This document shows positions 15,255 to 22,786 of a DNA stretch of 45,171 bases, piece by piece. The DNA comes from BTUB01 sp964392765 (lineage in GTDB: Bacteria; Babelota; Babeliae; Babelales; Vermiphilaceae): assembly GCA_964392765.1 (NCBI GenBank), contig CAYMRF010000005.1, positions 1 to 45,171 on the forward strand. Reading direction: 5' to 3'. A model generated the notes under the pieces. It saw only the letters and a program-made list of their open reading frames with translations, was not told the DNA's origin and searched no databases. Each line of letters begins with the position of its first letter. Position 1 is the first letter of the stretch. The translations under genes were made by a program, and so were the position numbers.

Positions 15255-15273
15255 GTATACGTATTAATTGCAA
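15245..15273 (-). promoter_or_regulatory. Promoter of the EVE-MarR operon
   Basis: Minus strand TTGCAA (15273-15268), 17-nt spacer, TATATT (15250-15245). Confidence 0.55.
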
Positions 15274-15282
15274 GGAAAAAAG

Positions 15283-15348
15283 CCTTTATTGGGTAATGAT
15301 CGGTGGTTTTTTCGATACAAAAACAGCCGAAAACCGTTGAAATAAAGG
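15283..15348. other. Long imperfect hairpin in the intergenic region
   Basis: CCTTTATT (15283-15290) pairs with AATAAAGG (15341-15348), and inside it GGTTTT (15305-15310) pairs with AAAACC (15330-15335). The hairpin lies between the divergent EVE operon and the 15419 gene, about 70 nt before the latter. It could be a leader structure or small RNA; it has no terminator-type U tract after it. Confidence 0.35.
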
Positions 15349-15418
15349 GTTTTAATGGGGTATCCTAAAGGTAGAAGCTAGCTTATAGCGAGTTAGTATA
15401 TGATTTGAAGGAGAAAAC

Positions 15419-15916
15419 ATGAATAAATTTTTTAAAATTGTAATGTTCACATTTGCACTCGGATCGGCTCTAGGAATTAATGGGGCGCAGCCACCAATTT
15501 TACATACAATTATGACTGTTGATGAGTTTGAAAAACAAATTAAGGAAAAAGAGAAAACTTCTTTGCGTGCAATAAATGATGAAAATGCCTATGCGGCCGC
15601 GCTCTGGGATGCTGATCCTGAGCGTGTTAAATTTTTCTTAGATAGAAATTCAAAAGCTTCTGGTTTTAGAATAATAAACCGAGCGAAGCAATTCGTGGGC
15701 AAAGGCGCCGAGTATGTTGAGAAAACTCCGTTAGACATTGTGTGGTACAACAACGAATCAGATAAAAATGATAGATGGGCCGTTTACGAGCTTTTGTTTA
15801 AGTATGGCGCTGATGCTGATAATAGCTGGCGAAATACCCGGCTTAAATGGGCAACATCGTTTCAACCTGATCCAGAATTTGCACAATGGTTAATCGCTCA
15901 CGGCGCAAGAAAGTAA
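15419..15916 (+). CDS. Exported protein with degenerate ankyrin repeats
   Basis: Signal peptide of about 22 residues (MNKFFKIVMFTFALGSALGI, cleavage near NGA), AAGGAG before ATG. The mature chain contains ankyrin-like units: AYAAALWDADPERVKFFLDR, TPLDIVWYNNES, WAVYELLFKYGADADNS and EFAQWLIAHGARK. Only parts of the consensus remain, so two or three worn repeats are likely. 165 aa. Monocistronic; convergent with the CPBP gene. Function unknown. Confidence 0.72.
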   Translation: MNKFFKIVMFTFALGSALGINGAQPPILHTIMTVDEFEKQIKEKEKTSLRAINDENAYAAALWDADPERVKFFLDRNSKASGFRIINRAKQFVGKGAEYVEKTPLDIVWYNNESDKNDRWAVYELLFKYGADADNSWRNTRLKWATSFQPDPEFAQWLIAHGARK

Positions 15917-15922
15917 AAGAAG

Positions 15923-15950
15923 AAACTTGAATTTTAAAAAAGTTTTATTT
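15923..15950. terminator. Possible weak terminator between convergent genes
   Basis: AAACTT (15923-15928) and AAGTTT (15940-15945) form a 6-bp AT-rich stem followed by TATTTTTT. Position between two convergent stops fits; the low GC stem makes it weak. Confidence 0.3.
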
Positions 15951-16787
15951 TTTAGGCCTTTCAGGCTCCATTTCTGAACGGTTAAAAAACATCTTTTTAT
16001 TAAAAACTACTATCATGACAGCAATCAGTGTTAATACAACTGTTTGGATGCATTTTGCGATTTGGCTCATTTGCAAAGCCTCTTGGGAAATGTTGATAAA
16101 AAAATGAAACAACATCGTAATTACAATGCTTCCGCTATTCATTGCGCATAACCAGTTGATGATAAATACCGTTGGAAAAACACTTATCACAAAATTGAGA
16201 GCGAAGAGAATATTGGTTGTTGCCAGTTCTTGATAGTAATCGTGCATAAAAAATAATGGAAAATGCCAGAAGGCACACAAAGCAGCAAAGATTACTGTTG
16301 CGGTAAAATATTTAAAAGTAGTGCTCAGGCTATCCATTGCATAACTTCTCCAACCCAATTCCTCAAAAATTGCCGGTAAAGCTAGAATCAGCAATACCGG
16401 AACAGATTTAGCAGAAAAAGAAAACGTATCAGCAAAATTGAGTTGATTAATTGATTGCCCGAATAAGAGCGAGATCAGAATTGATATGATAACCGAGGAA
16501 GGCATAATCAGCACGGTTGCAAAGAGGCTTGATAGTTTGATTAATCGTAAATTGGTGAGCTTATTTAAAAAACTCTTTTGCAACTCTTTGTTTTTTGACG
16601 ATACAATCATCCATAATGAAGTGCCAAAGGGTGCGAGTAATCCCGGAATCATAAGTAGTAAATAGATTGATTTGCCATATGCTTGATAACTCAAATAAGC
16701 AGCAAGAAACCCTGAAATCCAGGTAATGAGAAAAACAATGAGGAAAAAGCGAACTGGTTGGTAAACGTATTCTGATTTCATATTCAT
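15945..16787 (-). CDS. CPBP-family intramembrane glutamic endopeptidase
   Basis: Polytopic membrane protease of the CPBP (Abi/CAAX-like) family. Key residues are in place: motif 1 FEELGWR with E142/E143 and R147, motif 2 AFWHFP with H175, and motif 3 LFHFFIN with H228. About eight hydrophobic segments, 280 aa. The start overlaps the TetR gene by 4 nt, so the protease is the regulated output of that repressor. In bacteria these enzymes process peptides or sensor proteins or act in immunity to self-made bacteriocins; the substrate here is unknown. Confidence 0.9.
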   Translation of the reverse strand: MNMKSEYVYQPVRFFLIVFLITWISGFLAAYLSYQAYGKSIYLLLMIPGLLAPFGTSLWMIVSSKNKELQKSFLNKLTNLRLIKLSSLFATVLIMPSSVIISILISLLFGQSINQLNFADTFSFSAKSVPVLLILALPAIFEELGWRSYAMDSLSTTFKYFTATVIFAALCAFWHFPLFFMHDYYQELATTNILFALNFVISVFPTVFIINWLCAMNSGSIVITMLFHFFINISQEALQMSQIAKCIQTVVLTLIAVMIVVFNKKMFFNRSEMEPERPKK

Positions 16788-17419
16788 TTTTTGGTCTCTT
16801 TAAATTGATGAGTTATAAATTGAAAAGATCCTGGGGGTGCTTTCAGCATTTGTTCAATTAAGCGCGGGAATGCATGTGCTCTGCGGCTTACATCCTCTTG
16901 CTGCCAAGGGTAAATTCCATGATCAGTAAGAAACTGAACTGCGCAAAGGATAAATTCGGCACATTCCAGTGGCATTTCAGTGTTAAAAACTCCTTCATGG
17001 CAGCCCTGACGAATGAGCTTTTCATACAACGGCGCTTGCTTGAGTATCGTTTCAGCTAAAAGCCGGGTATGCATTGCTTCATTGCCCGGACGGTGAAGGT
17101 GACTTAAAATCTCTTCATTCTTTGAAGCTATATTGCTCAGCGTAATCACGTGCTGGAATTTCTCGAGGGCATTCCCTTTTGAGTTTTCAATAAGATCATT
17201 CAGTTGCTGGATAGTGCTATCCACTATATCTTCTACTACTGCCTCAAGAAGTGCCTCTTTTGAGGGGAAATAGTGGTAAATAGTACCTTTGGCAATACCA
17301 AGGCTTTCTATCACATCGTGCATGGTGGTTTTGCTATATTCCTGGGTTTGGAATAAATACCGAGCTGCTTGAATAATTTCTGCCTTGCGTTCTTCGGGTT
17401 TTTTTACGGTTCTGGTCAT
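16784..17419 (-). CDS. TetR-family transcriptional regulator
   Basis: Repressor with a textbook TetR DNA-binding domain: RKAEIIQAARYLFQ, YSKTTMHDVIESLGIAKGTI and YHYFPSKEALLEAVVEDI (residues 11-58). The C-terminal part is the variable ligand-binding domain. AGGAG lies before ATG. First gene of a two-gene operon with the CPBP protease. A perfect 7-7 palindrome (17465-17479) sits within its promoter, which strongly suggests autorepression. Confidence 0.92.
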   Translation of the reverse strand: MTRTVKKPEERKAEIIQAARYLFQTQEYSKTTMHDVIESLGIAKGTIYHYFPSKEALLEAVVEDIVDSTIQQLNDLIENSKGNALEKFQHVITLSNIASKNEEILSHLHRPGNEAMHTRLLAETILKQAPLYEKLIRQGCHEGVFNTEMPLECAEFILCAVQFLTDHGIYPWQQEDVSRRAHAFPRLIEQMLKAPPGSFQFITHQFKETKK

Positions 17420-17452
17420 GATGATCTCCTAAAAATATCTTACTTTAGCCTT

Positions 17453-17481
17453 ATTATACCAATAGACCGACCGTCGGTCAA
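17453..17481 (-). promoter_or_regulatory. Promoter of the TetR-CPBP operon
   Basis: Minus strand TTGACC (17481-17476), 17-nt spacer, consensus TATAAT (17458-17453), 34 nt upstream of the TetR start codon. Confidence 0.8.
17465..17479. promoter_or_regulatory. TetR operator
   Basis: GACCGAC-C-GTCGGTC is a perfect inverted repeat with a one-base centre, overlapping the -35 box and spacer. It is the most GC-rich spot of the intergenic region and has the size of TetR-family operators. Confidence 0.8.
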
Positions 17482-17575
17482 TAATGATATTTAATAGATG
17501 TTTTTGTTTAAGAGAGTTATTCTTGTCCGGTTATAAGTTCTGCAGGAATATGGTTTATGAGCAAAGGTATTTTTT

Positions 17576-18802
17576 ATGAAATTTATACATTCGCATGCTT
17601 TATATATTTTTGTTTTGATGTGCATGCCTTTTACTGCGATAGCAGATAAACATGAATTGCGTGCTTCTATTTCCACTATTCATGATGCTTGCGATATTTT
17701 AATTAAAAATGGTGCGATCGTTAAAGGCGAATATGCGTTTGCCGATTATATTTATAAAGAAAAAGATCAGCCTGCTGATCTAAATCAAGAATTTATACGT
17801 TTGCGAGTATACGATAAAACCGAATGGCAACAAAAGCATTTTGTAATGATTCACAAGCGTAAAGAGAACTCTGATGAGGTGCCACAAATTTTATTTAAAG
17901 AAGAATTTGATACGCATGAACAAGCCCAAAAATATCTTGAAAGATATGAATATATGTTCTCTTTCTCTCGATATGGATATGAGTATTCATGGAATCAGTT
18001 GAGAATTTTTATTGAAGAGATTGAAGGGTTACCGCCAACAGTAGAAGTTATTGGTGATCATGAAGCTATTATTGAACTCTTCAAATTGCTAAAGGTTACT
18101 CATATTATTTCTGATTCAGTGCCGCGCATGATACAAAAAAAGCGAGCAGGCAAAATAATCGCATTTTGTGGATTATCGGGCTGCGGAAAGACCACACTCG
18201 CGCGATTACTTGCGGATCAATTTGATGTTGAATGCGTATTAGAACCAGAAGAAGCGCAATGGCCTGCAAGCGTGAGAGATCGAGAAATCTATGGTGCTGC
18301 GATCGGGCTTTGTGGGTTTCGCCAAATGTGGATTGAGCAGTTAATAAACGCTGATCTTTTGCGAAAACAAAATAAAACAGTACTGATTGACGGCTACTTC
18401 CTTAAAATATTTGGCTACTATTTAGGGCAGCCGGGAATGGAATGGCTTATGAGTCCGCAAGATCCGTATCTGCCGCTGCTCAAAGAGCTTAATCAACTTG
18501 ATTGTGCGAATCTGCCTGATGTTGATTGCGTGGTGCTTTTTGATATCAGTCTTGAAGATTGGAAATTATTTCTCACTGCGCGGGGGCGCCATTGGGATCT
18601 GGTGACCAATTTGGCTGAATCGTACGCAATCGGCAAAAAATATATTGAAGAAGCAACTCTTGCCTATTGTGCCACAAAATCGATTCCGGTGCTCAAATTT
18701 ATACATCAATTTGGGAATCCAGTGGTTGAAGCTCAAAAGCTTAAGATCTGTTGCGATCACTTTGAAAAAGTTTCCAGCAACGATCTTGAGCGGGTATTAT
18801 AG
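17576..18802 (+). CDS. Exported CYTH domain-P-loop kinase fusion
   Basis: Two-domain protein, 408 aa. A signal peptide (residues 1-23, ending AIA before DKHE) precedes a CYTH/CyaB-like domain (about 28-185; end block FIEEIEGLPPTVEVIGD fits the family's EVEGL..FxEIEG). The N-terminal ExExK signature of active CYTH enzymes is not seen. Then comes a nucleoside-kinase-like P-loop domain with Walker A GLSGCGKTT (199-207) and a VVLFDISLEDWKLFLTARGR block. AAAGG 8 nt before ATG supports this start. An ATP-using kinase outside the cytosol is odd. The last 10 codons (KVSSNDLERVL region, from 18770) match a methyltransferase gene at DNA level, so the C-terminus is chimeric. Substrate unknown. Confidence 0.82.
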   Translation: MKFIHSHALYIFVLMCMPFTAIADKHELRASISTIHDACDILIKNGAIVKGEYAFADYIYKEKDQPADLNQEFIRLRVYDKTEWQQKHFVMIHKRKENSDEVPQILFKEEFDTHEQAQKYLERYEYMFSFSRYGYEYSWNQLRIFIEEIEGLPPTVEVIGDHEAIIELFKLLKVTHIISDSVPRMIQKKRAGKIIAFCGLSGCGKTTLARLLADQFDVECVLEPEEAQWPASVRDREIYGAAIGLCGFRQMWIEQLINADLLRKQNKTVLIDGYFLKIFGYYLGQPGMEWLMSPQDPYLPLLKELNQLDCANLPDVDCVVLFDISLEDWKLFLTARGRHWDLVTNLAESYAIGKKYIEEATLAYCATKSIPVLKFIHQFGNPVVEAQKLKICCDHFEKVSSNDLERVL

Positions 18803-18935
18803 CGCCTTTACTCAGCAAGAGATTTAAGATATTGTGGTGCCCTATTTTACTTTCTAGAGGTTTTTTCTAAAGAAGTTAAATCGATGAATAAGTAGTTTGA
18901 TATATGTTTTACAAAAAAAGATAAAATGATACTTT
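18770..18935 (+). pseudogene. 3' remnant of a SAM methyltransferase gene
   Basis: This stretch matches 22589-22756, the 3' end of the methyltransferase gene, over its whole length (for example TATTATAG-GC-TTTACTCAGCAAGAGATT and AAATCGATGAATAA). One inserted G after GAGCG shifts frame, and in-frame stops follow. Its first 33 bases supply the end of the CYTH-kinase reading frame. No complete methyltransferase domain is left. Confidence 0.88.
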
Positions 18936-18980
18936 AATATCGAAGATATAATAACTCATTTAAACAACCTAAAGAGCATC

Positions 18981-19565
18981 ATGAAAAAAACTATTTTTTT
19001 TCTCATCCTGACAGCAACGCACGTATTTCCTATGTTTCGGCATGTTGCAATGCGTCGACCCGAACCATCCAGAAATACAAGTATGGGCAGGTCGACTGAG
19101 CAAAAAAGTAAAATATCTGCAATAGTTTTTTCTCTGCCAAAACGCTCTTTTCATGAACAGGGAATTTATAAACAACTATATCGTAAAGTAGTAGCAGATA
19201 AGAAAGAATTGGATAGAATGAAAAGCGAAACCGATAGTGCGCAAAACAGAGTTTATACCTGTGCTAATGAAGGATGCACGCTTAACTGCGTAGAATTAAA
19301 AAAGTCCACCTGTTGGGATACTTTTAAAAAGTGCAAGAAGCGTGAAGATGAATCAGATGCAAAATATAGACTTTTGTATAAAGAATGGCGGGAGGTAGCG
19401 AACCATGCTAATGTCAATGATGTAGAATGGCGTAAAATTATGGATAGGTTAAACAGAATAGAGCGCAGCATGGATAAACAGGAAGGCTTTGTCTGTAATT
19501 ACCAAAACAAGGAAAAAGTCAATCCATTCTCTTATCTATATGACGATCATTGTCTTACTGACTGA
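18981..19565 (+). CDS. Exported Cys-containing coiled-coil protein, unknown
   Basis: Not recognised; 194 residues. Signal peptide MKKTIFFLILTATHVFP followed by MFRHVAMRRPEP. The mature chain is basic, has a cysteine cluster (YTCANEGCTLNCVELKKSTC, then CKKRED) and a charged helix with coiled-coil character (about 140-170, NRIERSMDKQ). Binding site before ATG is weak (AAAGAG). It is flanked on both sides by remnants of the CYTH-kinase/methyltransferase genes, so it lies within a rearranged block. Confidence 0.68.
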   Translation: MKKTIFFLILTATHVFPMFRHVAMRRPEPSRNTSMGRSTEQKSKISAIVFSLPKRSFHEQGIYKQLYRKVVADKKELDRMKSETDSAQNRVYTCANEGCTLNCVELKKSTCWDTFKKCKKREDESDAKYRLLYKEWREVANHANVNDVEWRKIMDRLNRIERSMDKQEGFVCNYQNKEKVNPFSYLYDDHCLTD

Positions 19566-19594
19566 GTAAACGATTTCTTATGAAACTGCATTAG

Positions 19595-19648
19595 CAGGAA
19601 TGGGTTTAATTGGATGTGCGATTAAAGCTCGACTAGCAAATAAATAAG
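19595..19648 (+). other. Possible remnant of a tail-anchored protein
   Basis: The in-frame segment ALAGMGLIGCAIKARLANK with a stop looks like the glycine-rich C-terminal helix and basic tail seen in other exported genes of the window. It has no upstream coding part and no start. Weak evidence. Confidence 0.25.
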
Positions 19649-19669
19649 ACATATTATCTACATTCTAAG

Positions 19670-19834
19670 ATTACCTTTTTGGTTGAATCGTATGCAATTG
19701 GCAAAAAATATATTGAAGAAGCAACTCTTGCCTATTGTGCCACAAAATCGATTCCGGTGATCACATTTACTCATCAATTTGGCGATCCGGTCGAACAAGC
19801 ATTGCGATTAAAAACGTACCTTTACCATCTCTGA
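19670..19834 (+). pseudogene. 3' remnant of a CYTH-kinase gene
   Basis: Reads LVESYAIGKKYIEEATLAYC then ATKSIPVITFTHQFGDPVEQ and ends LKTYLYHL with TGA at 19832-19834. The intact gene (18606-18760) has LAESYAIGKKYIEEATLAYC and ATKSIPVLKFIHQFGNPVVE. DNA identity exceeds 90 % in the first half. This copy probably shows the original C-terminus, lost from the intact gene when its end was replaced. It stops 2 nt before the stop of the convergent gene. Confidence 0.92.
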
Positions 19835-19836
19835 TT

Positions 19837-20574
19837 TCATTGACTCTTTTGATAGAGAAATGGGTTTCTACGTTCTCTTTCGTGACGATTATCAATTTCA
19901 CGTTTTTTAATTTCACTTGCAATCTCTTCTGCTACTTCGTGCGGCAGTTCTTCCCTCAAAGCATTATAACGCTCAAGGCGAGGGCCCCGCAGTTGCTCTA
20001 CAATTTTTGAATCCATTAGATCAGCCCATGTTTCCAGAGTAAAATGATCATAACAAGCGTTTCTGAATTGCTCTTCTATTTCTAATTGTTCCGAAGGTTT
20101 GCGTTGATAGGGCACATATTTATTATAATCCGCATAATCCTCAAACTCTTGGATTGTCGGAAAAATGGTCTCAACTTCAAATTTTAATCCACGTTCATCC
20201 GATGTACGAGTTCCCTTTGAATACCGATCGCAAATAGTATCTCTACTTGTTTGAGATAGGCATTGTTCAGCAATTTCTTTGATCTCGTCATTAAAATTTT
20301 TTATATCTCGCTTGCCACTAACGCTAATTAAAATTTTTATTACTGCTCCTTCATCCTTAAAATGAGTACTAAATTCTCCTGCGGAACTATACCCTGTGCA
20401 ATAAAGATCTTTGCCAGTGCGACATCCTTTGGTCGCCATAACATATCGCGTGAGGGTATTTTCTTTTCGCTCGATTCTTTGCGCTAAACACTCTTTGGTT
20501 CGCGGAACCATAGATAGTGATAGATGAGAAAATAAAATACTTATAGCTAAAATAGAAAATAGTTTAACGGTCAT
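19837..20574 (-). CDS. Exported Cys-containing protein, unknown
   Basis: Not recognised; 245 residues. Signal peptide MTVKLFSILAISILFSHLSL (S) then MVPRTKECLAQR. Six cysteines are spread over the first two thirds (KECLAQ, KGCRTG, LYCTGY, EQCLSQ, DTICDR, RNACYD), suggesting disulphides. The C-terminal third is a charged helix with HEVAEEIASEIKKREIDNRH. Strong GAGGAAG binding site. Monocistronic, divergent from the serine hydrolase. Confidence 0.75.
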   Translation of the reverse strand: MTVKLFSILAISILFSHLSLSMVPRTKECLAQRIERKENTLTRYVMATKGCRTGKDLYCTGYSSAGEFSTHFKDEGAVIKILISVSGKRDIKNFNDEIKEIAEQCLSQTSRDTICDRYSKGTRTSDERGLKFEVETIFPTIQEFEDYADYNKYVPYQRKPSEQLEIEEQFRNACYDHFTLETWADLMDSKIVEQLRGPRLERYNALREELPHEVAEEIASEIKKREIDNRHERERRNPFLYQKSQ

Positions 20575-20609
20575 AATAACTTCCTCTAAATATTTAAAAT
20601 TACTAAAGC

Positions 20610-20636
20610 AGTATAGTACTCTTTGTGATTCTGCAA
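20610..20636 (-). promoter_or_regulatory. Possible promoter of the 19837-20574 gene
   Basis: Minus strand TTGCAG (20636-20631), short 15-nt spacer, TATACT (20615-20610). Confidence 0.4.
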
Positions 20637-20645
20637 TAGCGTAAA

Positions 20646-20674
20646 TTTAAATAAATGAAAGTTTAAGGTATAGT
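20646..20674 (+). promoter_or_regulatory. Promoter of the serine hydrolase-methyltransferase pair
   Basis: TTTAAA (20646-20651), 17-nt spacer, TATAGT (20669-20674), about 40 nt before the ATG at 20713. Confidence 0.5.
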
Positions 20675-20712
20675 TTACATTGAATTAAGTTTTTTAATTT
20701 TATGGAAGTGAC

Positions 20713-22143
20713 ATGTTTAATCGTTATATTAAAGCAATATTAGTAACTATTCTTATCACTCAATTGCAGGCACTTTATTCTATGGAAAAAAAACCGACTT
20801 CAAACCCATTAACCAGTAAAATTGATACTCTTTTACAAGCGTATACCAAAATCGGCTATTTTAGTGGCACAGTTCTGGTAGCGCGTAAGGGCACTATTGT
20901 TCTGAGCAAAGGGTATGGCCTGGCCAATCATGAGCTTAATGTTGCTAATAGACCCGAAATGAAATTTAATATTGCATCATTAACTAAGCAATTTACCGCG
21001 TTTGCAATATTACAGTTGCAAGAGAAGGGATTGCTCAAGGTTACCGATTCTTTAGAAAAATTTATTCCCGAATTTCCTCATGCAAAAACTATCACGCTCC
21101 ATCACTTATTGTGCCATTCCAGCGGGATTCCTAACATCACATTTTTTTCTGATTTTGCTGAAAAATGTCTACAACCAATCACGCTCGAAAAAGAGATCGA
21201 GTATATTAAGCAAAATTCCGGTTCGCTCGATTTTACCCCCGGCGCTCACTATACCTATAGCAATTCAAACTATCTTATCTTGAGTTATATTATTCAAAAA
21301 GTATCAGGCCAATCCTTTGAATCGTATTTAAATGAAAAGATATTGCACCCGATCGGCATGAAAAACAGTGGTTTATACCATCAAAGCAAAATACTCCCCA
21401 ATAGAGCATCGGGATATATTCAAGCAAATCATGCGCTAGCCAATGCTCCCTTTTTTGATTTTTCTTGGGCAGCAGGAAGTGGCGGCATGTATAGCACCAT
21501 TGAAGATTTATATAGATGGGATAGGGCATTGTTTGGTGGTAATCAAACAATTTTGCCTGCTCATATTGCGCAAGAAATTTTAAAACCGCATGTGGCTATA
21601 TCAAAAGAAAAATCAGGTATGGCTTATGGTTATGGCATAGCAGTTCATCACGATGCAGCGGGAACGTATTGGTCCCATGAAGGAACTATACAAGGTTTTG
21701 GCGCCTATATGCTTCATTATCAGAATGATGATATTTCAATTATTATTTTGAGTAATTTTGCTTTTGCACCGTATAAAACGATTGCAAAAGAGATTAAGGC
21801 AATTCTTACAGAAAAATCGTATGAGTTACCCGGTAAAAGGGTTATTTGCAAAGTAAAGCCTGAGATCTTAAAAAAATATGAAGGCACCTATGAACTGCAA
21901 ATGGTGGAAGATATCTATAAAAGGCCTGCAACTACGATAACGATTCGGGCCGATAAAGATCATCTTATTTTGACGATGAAAAATAAAGAGGAAATATTGC
22001 TGCCACAATCTACGGCAGATTTCTTCTTTAAAGAATCGCAAGCCACCATTCATTTTACCCATGACGTTCAAGAGAATGTTACGGGTCTGGTATTGCATAA
22101 AAATGAGGAGATTACTCCGGGAATAAAAGTTGATCATAGCTAA
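20713..22143 (+). CDS. Exported class C beta-lactamase-family serine hydrolase
   Basis: Penicillin-binding-protein/beta-lactamase-fold hydrolase (PF00144 type). A signal peptide (residues 1-23, ending ALYS before MEKK) precedes the catalytic domain with all three motifs: S89-L-T-K92, Y182-S-N184 (TYSNSNY) and H322-E-G324 (SHEGTIQGF). Residues 370-476 form an extra C-terminal beta-rich domain. GGAAG before ATG. Likely periplasmic esterase, D-aminopeptidase or carboxypeptidase; true beta-lactamase activity cannot be inferred. The stop overlaps the next gene by 14 nt. Confidence 0.9.
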   Translation: MFNRYIKAILVTILITQLQALYSMEKKPTSNPLTSKIDTLLQAYTKIGYFSGTVLVARKGTIVLSKGYGLANHELNVANRPEMKFNIASLTKQFTAFAILQLQEKGLLKVTDSLEKFIPEFPHAKTITLHHLLCHSSGIPNITFFSDFAEKCLQPITLEKEIEYIKQNSGSLDFTPGAHYTYSNSNYLILSYIIQKVSGQSFESYLNEKILHPIGMKNSGLYHQSKILPNRASGYIQANHALANAPFFDFSWAAGSGGMYSTIEDLYRWDRALFGGNQTILPAHIAQEILKPHVAISKEKSGMAYGYGIAVHHDAAGTYWSHEGTIQGFGAYMLHYQNDDISIIILSNFAFAPYKTIAKEIKAILTEKSYELPGKRVICKVKPEILKKYEGTYELQMVEDIYKRPATTITIRADKDHLILTMKNKEEILLPQSTADFFFKESQATIHFTHDVQENVTGLVLHKNEEITPGIKVDHS

Positions 22144-22750
22144 AGCCATATCCATCATTGATCAAAAGAATATAGAATTTTATACCCACTATGCTCATTT
22201 ATTTGAAAAAATCCCTTCGCCGGAAATAATTATCCCTCTTTTTGAAAAATATGCATCCGATGCGCCCGGTAAAGCGGTGATTGATATTGGTGCAGGCACC
22301 GGATGTTTTGCGCAATGGATCAGCAATCAAGGCTTCTCAGTTTTATGCCTTGATATTACGCCCGAAATGATTGAACGTTGTAAGCAAAAAGGCCTTGCTA
22401 CCCATTTAGGCTCTATTCAGGAATTTCAATCATGCCAATCATTTGATGTGGCGCTCGCGCTCGCATCACTCATTCATTTAAGAAAGCAAGAAGTGGCGCC
22501 TGCGATACAAAAGATTGCCGAGTTATTAAATGATAAGGGGATTTTTATCGTAGCAGTGTTACAAGGAACCTATGAAGGTTTTGAACCAGTTCCCAGCAAT
22601 CAACTAGAGCGGTATTATAGTGCGTTTACTCAGCAAGAGATTGAAGAGATGGCAGTGCCTCATTTTACTATTCTTGAGATGGTTTGCAAAGAAGTGAAAT
22701 CGATGAATAAAGAGTTTCTGATATACGTTTTACAAAAGAAGATAATATGA
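22130..22750 (+). CDS. SAM-dependent class I methyltransferase
   Basis: Rossmann-fold methyltransferase, 206 aa, cytosolic. Motif I VIDIGAGTG is at about 50-58, followed by VLCLDITPEMIERCKQKG (motif II) and FDVALALASLIHLRK. The start is TTG at 22130, overlapping the serine hydrolase gene by 14 nt; no ATG occurs before motif I, so TTG is the best choice and translation is probably coupled. The C-terminal half (LERYYSAFTQQEIEEM) is repeated as a decayed copy at 18770-18935. Substrate unknown, likely a small molecule. Confidence 0.82.
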   Translation: MIIAKAISIIDQKNIEFYTHYAHLFEKIPSPEIIIPLFEKYASDAPGKAVIDIGAGTGCFAQWISNQGFSVLCLDITPEMIERCKQKGLATHLGSIQEFQSCQSFDVALALASLIHLRKQEVAPAIQKIAELLNDKGIFIVAVLQGTYEGFEPVPSNQLERYYSAFTQQEIEEMAVPHFTILEMVCKEVKSMNKEFLIYVLQKKII

Positions 22751-22786
22751 TACTTTCTCTCAATTTCGGGAGGGCATTTGTCTTTT

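Noticed and set aside
14762..15340. 192-codon plus-strand frame opposite the EVE gene
   Set aside because: Shadow of a well-supported EVE-domain gene; no binding site.
19566..19836. Longest gene-free stretch considered as a non-coding RNA locus
   Set aside because: Most of it is explained by the CYTH-kinase remnant; the rest shows no stable structure by eye.
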